From Sulfotelmatobacter sp049792875 (lineage in GTDB: Bacteria; Acidobacteriota; Terriglobia; Terriglobales; Acidobacteriaceae), in assembly GCA_049792875.1 (NCBI GenBank), contig JBARBI010000331.1:1-11416 (forward strand): a DNA stretch of 11,416 nucleotides, written 5' to 3'. Within the stretch, counting starts at the first letter, position 1. Each line of letters opens with the position of its first letter. The notes beneath the pieces were generated by a model. It was given only the letters and a program-made list of their open reading frames with translations. It searched no databases and was not told the origin of the DNA. The position numbers were made by a program, and so were the translations under genes. This document shows positions 7,588 to 11,416 of this stretch, piece by piece.

Positions 7588-7630
7588 CTCCTTTCGCGAT
7601 GAGGTTTATCTCCATTTCTTCGAATAGGAG
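7588..7630 (+). promoter_or_regulatory. Leader hairpin masking the mini-LacI ribosome binding site
   Basis: CTCCTTTCG (7588-7596) can pair with all of CGAATAGGAG (7621-7630) except one bulged T at 7625, a nine-pair helix closing a 24-base loop. The right arm contains AGGAG, the only plausible Shine-Dalgarno of the gene starting at 7643 (12 bases away). The left arm belongs to TCACCTCCTTTC (7584-7595), identical to the 3' tail of bacterial 16S rRNA. The pairing would hide the ribosome binding site; whether it forms in the cell is inference. Confidence 0.45.
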
Positions 7631-7642
7631 CCTTCCCAAAAA

Positions 7643-7996
7643 ATGGCCGCGACTGTCAGAGATGTTGCCAAGCAAGCAGGCGTTTCGGTCGCTACCGTCT
7701 CACGTGTTCTCAACAGCCCTGCAGTTGTCGCGCTTCACACTAAAGAGAGGGTGCTCGCTGCGATTTCCGTCCTCGGGTACACACCAAATCTTGCGGCCGC
7801 GAGTTTGCGCCGAAACCACCGCAAGAACAGGGACCGGCCAACTCAGACTAGCTGGCCCGATGAGGAGAACAGCTCGGGGGTCGCTGCCAGCGGCAGGCCA
7901 ACTATTTATCGCCAATTTCAGCAGTTGAAAAGAGAGAACAACGAACTCAGAAAGATAATTCGCAGATTTAGCACCATTCGTGCAGCAGGGCCTTGA
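7643..7996 (+). CDS. Miniature LacI-type regulator with leucine-zipper-like tail
   Basis: A 117-residue protein. Residues 4-24 (TVRDVAKQAGVSVATVSRVLN) are a textbook LacI-family helix-turn-helix and residues about 44-57 (LGYTPNLAAASLRR) match the third helix and hinge. The ligand-binding domain of about 270 residues is absent, and there is no room for it before the convergent gene at 8147. Instead, after a polar linker (58-88), residues 89-109 form a predicted helix with F92, L95, N99, L102, I106 and F109 in a strict 3-4 heptad pattern. The asparagine falls at an 'a' position, as in bZIP dimers. The start ATG has AGGAG 12 bases upstream in a hairpin. It is divergent to the sugar operon and lies between both arabinose loci. 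It could be a truncated remnant, but the ordered heptads argue for a functional sugar-independent or competing dimer. Confidence 0.75.
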   Translation: MAATVRDVAKQAGVSVATVSRVLNSPAVVALHTKERVLAAISVLGYTPNLAAASLRRNHRKNRDRPTQTSWPDEENSSGVAASGRPTIYRQFQQLKRENNELRKIIRRFSTIRAAGP

Positions 7997-8091
7997 GGGG
8001 AACCAGAAGATTCAGATCGATGCTTGTGAGTTCAATGGCATGAGTATTGCTCCTTTCCTCGTCCTGCTATCGGTCGTCATTTCCATTTGTT

Positions 8092-8129
8092 GGTTCCGCA
8101 CCACTGTAGCCCGGCTGCGGTGCGGAACC
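8092..8129. terminator. Strong hairpin between convergent genes, likely bidirectional terminator
   Basis: GGTTCCGCACC (8092-8102) is an exact inverted repeat of GGTGCGGAACC (8119-8129), an 11-bp stem. The 16-base interior can form a further five pairs (GTAGC with GCTGC). It sits 17 bases after the GH54 stop and about 95 after the regulator stop. Neither side has a U-run, so it may act with Rho or as an mRNA-stabilising stem. Confidence 0.55.
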
Positions 8130-8146
8130 GAAGTGATTCAACTTGT

Positions 8147-10228
8147 CTACTGAATGTTCAGGAGCCAATTCTGCGGCGACTGTCCATTTGCAGTATCCAG
8201 CCACATCTGAAGGCCCGACGTCACTTCACCATAGTAGTCGTCGATCACCATCGCAGAACCATGGTTGGTCGTGGCCGCCTGGTTCTCGACAACGAAGTAG
8301 CCGTTGCTCTGCGGAATGAACTCCCAATTTTGAGCTGCATTGCCATTGCACGGTTGCTGCCAGAGCATCGTGCTGGTCCCCTCCACTTGAGGAAGTGTGC
8401 GCGAGGGAGTCCCGTTACCCCAGGGGTCGTCGAGGCAGAAGCCACTTTGTACATTGACCATTGTGTAATAGCCATTCCCCTGGCCGTGCAGTGTCCACTT
8501 CTGAGTCGCCCAACCGTTCGCCGGATACTGGATGACTTGCACGCCATCCGTAGGGGAGCCTGAACAGCCATCGCAATAGTTGTCCAAGAGCATTTGGCTT
8601 GCCTGGTTCTCGAGCGTGTAGGTCGCGCCGTCAGTGATTGATCCGGAGGGGGCGCCTGAGGGATTGGCGGCGAGCCAATTCTGCGGCACCTCGCCATTTG
8701 CAGTATCTAGCCACATCTGAAGCCCCGACGTCGCTTCACCATAGTAATCGTCGATCACCATCGGAGTACCAGCGCGCGGATTGAAGACCGTCGCCGCCTG
8801 GTTTTCGATGACGAAGTAGCTGTTGCTCTGCGGAATGAACTCCCAATTTTGAGCTTCATTACCATTACAGGGTTGCTGCCAGAGCATCGTACTTGTCCCC
8901 TGGGTTTGAGGAAGTGTGCGCGAGGGAGTCCCATTGCCCCAGGGGTCGTCGAGACAGAAGCCACTCTGTACGTTGACCATGGTGAAATAGCCATTCCCCT
9001 GGGTGTGCAAGGTCCACTCTTGAGTCTCCAAACCATTCGCTGGATATTGGATGACTTGAACTCCATCCGTGGGCGCGCCTGAACAGCCATCGCAGTAGTT
9101 GTCTAAGTTCATTTGGCTTGCCTGGTTCGTAAATGTGTATGTCACGCCGTCAGTGAGCGTGGGCGCGCCCAGATAGCCGACCGCGACAATGTTAGCCTGC
9201 ACATTGCCCATTGTGGTACTGGTTGGAACCCCGGCCGTCATCACACCTTCGAAAAAGCGTCCAGTCCCCGAGTCGCTGTTATCTCCTCCTACCCCTAAAA
9301 CGATAGCCCCTTCCTGATGCATCGGCGTGTAGCCAGTGGGAAGAGCTATCGACCCGGAAGACGTCAGGCCGCCGGATTGCGCGTTTCCTATATACGTTCC
9401 GTAGTGTTGCTGACCATCGTTCCACCCCATAGCCGTCACAAACAGGATTCCGGTGGTTCCCGTCAATTGACCATATACTCCGTTTTCCAAGTCGAGCCCC
9501 TCTACTGGAGCGCATGGACTATTCCAGGAGCTGGTGGCACAGTGCAAGTTCATTGCATCCATATATCCGTCAGCCACATCGGTGTTAGTCGTCTCAGCGT
9601 TGCCGAAGTCGAAGCAGCAAGCGCCGTAAGGACTAAGATTAACGGTTGAACTCACCATATAAACCCCTTCAGGTGCCCCGTTCACCGCAATACTTTTTGT
9701 CGCGTCATTGCGGTAACCGACCCCGGATGAGACAAGTAGACCGTACACTTTATGTCCCCCCGCAATTACTGGCAAAGCGCTTGCCGAGGCCGCGACATCG
9801 TAGCCATTTGGACCAGGGCCGCTCGCGGCGCCTCCAGGAGGAGCAAGGGTTAGATTGTTACCGTTAGGAGATTGATCGTAGATCTCGGTAATCGTACAAG
9901 TCGTGCCTACACAGAATGCGTCCTGTAGGGCAGCGGCGGCGTAGCCGGAGCCGTCAGTGAGAACTGCGATGTTAGCTGTAGTATCGTCCGACTGACGTGT
10001 CACCTGGTATAGCGGCCCTGTGTAGGAACTGTAGAGTGCCCTCGTTGTGCTAAATGCAGCTACACAGGGCGTGGCGGGTGTCGCTGCCGCGTAGATGTCG
10101 CAGGGTTTGGACTGAGCGTACGCCGAGTGAGCACCAGTTAAACCTATGACAACGACGACGACAATCGCTACGCCCGTCAGCAATTCACATTTTCGAGATC
10201 TCGATTCTGGATTCATTTGGAGTTTCAT
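8147..10228 (-). CDS. Secreted GH54 alpha-L-arabinofuranosidase with two ricin-type lectin domains
   Basis: A 693-residue exported enzyme that would cleave terminal alpha-L-arabinofuranose from arabinan or arabinoxylan. The Sec signal has hydrophobic core GVAIVVVVVIGL (19-30) and cleavage near AYAQ (36-39). The GH54 (ArfB) domain runs from about 42 to 354. Its markers are the vicinal cysteines C204-C205 in GACCFDFGNAET, the nucleophile E248 in GLDLENG and the acid/base D316 in GGDNS. These equal C176-C177, E221 and D297 of Aspergillus AkAbfB. Fungal homologues end in a CBM42; here two ricin/CBM13-like beta-trefoils follow (about 358-519 and 531-689). Each has three QxW-type motifs (for example TQEWTL, AQNWEF, PQNWL), joined by a short Pro/Gly/Ser linker. 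ATG 10228 is chosen over TTG 10249 because AAGGAG lies nine bases upstream. It is monocistronic, with its own promoter. Confidence 0.9.
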   Translation of the reverse strand: MKLQMNPESRSRKCELLTGVAIVVVVVIGLTGAHSAYAQSKPCDIYAAATPATPCVAAFSTTRALYSSYTGPLYQVTRQSDDTTANIAVLTDGSGYAAAALQDAFCVGTTCTITEIYDQSPNGNNLTLAPPGGAASGPGPNGYDVAASASALPVIAGGHKVYGLLVSSGVGYRNDATKSIAVNGAPEGVYMVSSTVNLSPYGACCFDFGNAETTNTDVADGYMDAMNLHCATSSWNSPCAPVEGLDLENGVYGQLTGTTGILFVTAMGWNDGQQHYGTYIGNAQSGGLTSSGSIALPTGYTPMHQEGAIVLGVGGDNSDSGTGRFFEGVMTAGVPTSTTMGNVQANIVAVGYLGAPTLTDGVTYTFTNQASQMNLDNYCDGCSGAPTDGVQVIQYPANGLETQEWTLHTQGNGYFTMVNVQSGFCLDDPWGNGTPSRTLPQTQGTSTMLWQQPCNGNEAQNWEFIPQSNSYFVIENQAATVFNPRAGTPMVIDDYYGEATSGLQMWLDTANGEVPQNWLAANPSGAPSGSITDGATYTLENQASQMLLDNYCDGCSGSPTDGVQVIQYPANGWATQKWTLHGQGNGYYTMVNVQSGFCLDDPWGNGTPSRTLPQVEGTSTMLWQQPCNGNAAQNWEFIPQSNGYFVVENQAATTNHGSAMVIDDYYGEVTSGLQMWLDTANGQSPQNWLLNIQ
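8164..8637 (-). repeat. Tandem domain duplication, copy 2 (C-terminal ricin domain)
   Basis: This 474-base block encodes the second lectin domain and aligns with 8674-9156 at an offset of 510 bases, shifting to 519 after one 9-base gap. By eye about nine of ten bases agree over the first 100. The identity at DNA level shows a recent duplication or ongoing gene conversion. Confidence 0.85.
8674..9156 (-). repeat. Tandem domain duplication, copy 1 (first ricin domain)
   Basis: This 483-base block encodes the first lectin domain, including CLDDPWGNGTPSRTLPQ, which recurs unchanged in the other copy. It has three extra codons (around 8766-8790) compared with 8164-8637. The 36 bases between copies encode the Pro/Gly/Ser-rich linker. 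Confidence 0.85.
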
Positions 10229-10237
10229 TGTCCGTGG

Positions 10238-10243
10238 CTCCTT
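10238..10243 (-). promoter_or_regulatory. Ribosome binding site deciding the GH54 start
   Basis: AAGGAG on the minus strand is nine bases before the ATG at 10228 and would lie inside the coding region if the TTG at 10249 were used. Confidence 0.7.
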
Positions 10244-10403
10244 CGCCAATGGATTTGCGGTTTCGGTAGGGCGGCCGATAGCGTCGTTGTGAGGCGTTTC
10301 ACGATCTGGCTAGAGCTCGCCTTCTCTGAGATCAAGGTGTTCGCCGGACAATGTCACAAAGCATTGCGGTCAATCTTCGAGACATCCCGGCAATCAGCGA
10401 GAG

Positions 10404-10417
10404 GTCGACACTTCTTT
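10404..10417. repeat. Direct repeat unit A upstream of GH54
   Basis: GTCGACACTTCTTT matches GTCGACACTTCCTT at 10508-10521 in 13 of 14 bases, in the same orientation and 104 bases apart. This unit overlaps the predicted -10 edge and start site of the GH54 promoter. The core GTCGAC is a CG-centred palindrome. Candidate operator. Confidence 0.45.
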
Positions 10418-10442
10418 TATCTATAATCTATATAAATGTCAA
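10414..10442 (-). promoter_or_regulatory. Putative sigma-70 promoter of the GH54 gene
   Basis: On the minus strand a perfect TTGACA (10442-10437) is followed after 17 bases by TAAAAG (10419-10414), with a very AT-rich spacer. Transcription would start near 10407, giving a leader of about 180 bases. The spacer holds the ten bases ATAATCTATA (plus strand, 10423-10432) also present in the divergent promoter palindrome at 7548-7557. Confidence 0.5.
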
Positions 10443-10487
10443 CCCATAAAATGGGAGCCACCTGGGTCGGCTCAATCCTCAATCGAA

Positions 10488-10509
10488 ACGATCAATTCCA
10501 ATTAATCGT
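10488..10509. promoter_or_regulatory. Extended dyad upstream of the GH54 promoter
   Basis: ACGATCAATT and AATTAATCGT flank a central CC; nine of ten arm positions are symmetric. Outside, TCG (10483-10485) and CGA (10510-10512) extend the symmetry with a two-base offset. It lies about 45-65 bases upstream of the -35 box, a usual place for an activator or remote repressor site. Confidence 0.35.
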
Positions 10510-10521
10510 CGACACTTCCTT
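10508..10521. repeat. Direct repeat unit B upstream of GH54
   Basis: Second copy of the 14-base element (one mismatch to 10404-10417). It abuts the dyad at 10488-10509. The 104-base spacing is close to ten helical turns, so proteins on both sites would face the same side. Confidence 0.4.
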
Positions 10522-10556
10522 AGCGCCCGGAAGGATGCGATACGGGTCGAGCATCG

Positions 10557-10599
10557 GGGAGCCGGACGCAACCGTTGTTCACCGTGGCCTCTGGCTCCC
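10557..10599 (-). terminator. Inverted repeat just after the UnbV gene, weak terminator candidate
   Basis: GGGAGCC (10557-10563) and GGCTCCC (10593-10599) can form a 7-bp stem around a 29-base interior, immediately after the stop codon at 10600-10602. There is no U-run after it on the minus strand, so the assignment rests on position. Confidence 0.3.
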
Positions 10600-11416
10600 T
10601 TAGTTCCAACGAATCGATTTTGATGGAGGAACCGACGCGATAATCCCCGAGCCTTCGCGAACTGTATAGAATCGGTCCGCGGGCAGCTTCGTAAGTCTCT
10701 CCGTCTTACCGTCCGGCCAAAATACCTCTACGAGATCCAGTATCGAATTCTCGCCAAGTCCAAAGTGGAGGCGGAGGTCGTTCTGTGATAGATAGCTGCC
10801 TCCGCTTCGCACTTCCCCAAGTTGGAGCAGGCTCCCAGCGATCGCTCGGACGCGCGTGTTTAACGCCAGACGATTACAATTCACGCCTTCGAGCTGAATG
10901 CTCACCCAGTGGTTTGTGACTCCACCCTCCGGTCGCAGGATCATCGGTTGGCCCTTTAGGTTTTCGATGACCGCCTCCAGCTTCCCGTCGTTGAACAAAT
11001 CGCCGATTGCTACGCCACGGCTGACTTGTGGTTTTTGGATCGCTGCACCTACAAGCCGACTCGCATCTAGGAATTTGCCATTCCTCTGGTTGACAAAGAG
11101 CAACTTCGGCTCGAGATACCGGAGACCAGAGTGAAGCTCATCCACCTGGGGATACACATGCCCGTTTACTAGGAAGATGTCGAGCCAGCCATCGTTGTCA
11201 AAATCGACAAAGGCGTCGCCCCATCCAACGGATCCTCGTGTGCCCTTTTCAATTCCAGAAGGTAGGGAGACATCAGTGAAGTTCATTTGTCCGTCATTTC
11301 GATAGAATGCCGCGAATTCACTGTCGAAATGCGTGATTAGGATTGACATCCGTCCGCGGTTTAGATAGTCGCCAATCGCAACGCCCATATTCGCCTGTCG
11401 CGTGCCGCTATCGCTG
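10600..11416 (-). CDS. CRTAC1-like FG-GAP/VCBS repeat protein with C-terminal ASPIC/UnbV domain (partial)
   Basis: The frame stays open through the window edge, so the N-terminus is missing; 271 residues are visible. Counting from the internal Met at 11388, FG-GAP-like blades occur at about 3-20 (GVAIGDYLNRGRMSILI), 54-75 (with a calcium-type DFDNDGWLD at 62-70) and 125-142 (GVAIGDLFNDGKLEAVI). The ASPIC/UnbV domain covers about 177-243, with GEVRSGGSYLSQNDLRLHFG (191-210) and EVFWPDGKTE (221-230) as its hallmarks. Such proteins are usually exported beta-propellers common in Acidobacteria and Planctomycetes; their role is unknown, perhaps binding at the cell surface. The first blade has lost the usual Asp ligands (LNRGR in place of DNDG). 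It is separated from GH54 by about 370 bases and probably belongs to another unit. Confidence 0.8.
   Translation of the reverse strand, partial: SDSGTRQANMGVAIGDYLNRGRMSILITHFDSEFAAFYRNDGQMNFTDVSLPSGIEKGTRGSVGWGDAFVDFDNDGWLDIFLVNGHVYPQVDELHSGLRYLEPKLLFVNQRNGKFLDASRLVGAAIQKPQVSRGVAIGDLFNDGKLEAVIENLKGQPMILRPEGGVTNHWVSIQLEGVNCNRLALNTRVRAIAGSLLQLGEVRSGGSYLSQNDLRLHFGLGENSILDLVEVFWPDGKTERLTKLPADRFYTVREGSGIIASVPPSKSIRWN

Noticed and set aside
7571..7595. GAAAGGAGGTGA on the minus strand as a perfect Shine-Dalgarno for a small gene
   Set aside because: The only start codon at a suitable distance (TTG) is followed by one sense codon and a stop, and it lies at the predicted -35 box, so it would not be transcribed from that promoter.
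7997..8146. Remnant of the missing LacI sugar-binding domain downstream of the mini-regulator
   Set aside because: Only 150 bases separate the two convergent stops, they contain a hairpin, and no frame resembles a LacI effector domain.
8164..9156. The two similar blocks as a transposable or CRISPR-type repeat
   Set aside because: They stay in frame, encode complete lectin domains inside one gene, and have no terminal inverted repeats or spacer pattern.

Overview
The window looks like a plant-cell-wall sugar utilisation region of a soil bacterium. An acidobacterium is my best guess: the GC content is moderate, a CRTAC1-type (ASPIC/UnbV) gene sits next to secreted glycoside hydrolases, and the operon style fits. 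This assignment is inference and no marker gene is present.

Layout. Positions 1-62 hold the last codons of a plus-strand gene that starts outside the window. It converges, across a hairpin at 73-96, on a four-gene minus-strand operon that reads from about 7119 down to 138. In transcription order the operon encodes an exported GtaA/DUF4965-type protein ('glutaminase' family), a Tat-exported GH127-type beta-L-arabinofuranosidase with its zinc/cysteine site intact, a long-chain polyol dehydrogenase of the mannitol dehydrogenase family, and a polyol transporter of the RbtT/DalT/CsbX group. Spacing is 28 bp, then 4 bp overlap, then 14 bp overlap, so the genes are probably cotranscribed and partly translationally coupled.

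Upstream (7120-7642) is a long intergenic region with a divergent promoter. A near-perfect 19-bp palindrome at 7548-7566 overlaps both -10 regions. The plus-strand gene (7643-7996) encodes a 117-residue miniature LacI-type regulator. It has the HTH and hinge but no sugar-binding domain, and ends in a short leucine-zipper-like helix. Its mRNA leader can fold so that an anti-Shine-Dalgarno-like stretch masks the gene's own ribosome binding site.

The regulator converges, across a strong hairpin at 8092-8129, on a minus-strand gene (8147-10228) for a secreted GH54 alpha-L-arabinofuranosidase carrying two nearly identical ricin-type lectin domains, a recent tandem duplication. Its upstream region (10229-10599) has a TTGACA promoter, a 104-bp-spaced direct repeat and an extended dyad. 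The window ends inside a minus-strand FG-GAP/UnbV gene.

Reading them together: GH54 and GH127 would release alpha- and beta-linked L-arabinofuranose outside the cytoplasm, the GtaA-like protein would act on an unidentified companion linkage or substrate, and the dehydrogenase plus transporter would import and oxidise a polyol such as arabinitol or mannitol. The mini-LacI protein is the only regulator in the window and lies between the two arabinose loci, so it is the natural candidate to control both. The most unusual things are the zipper-fused LacI half-protein, its palindromic divergent promoter, and its self-masking leader.
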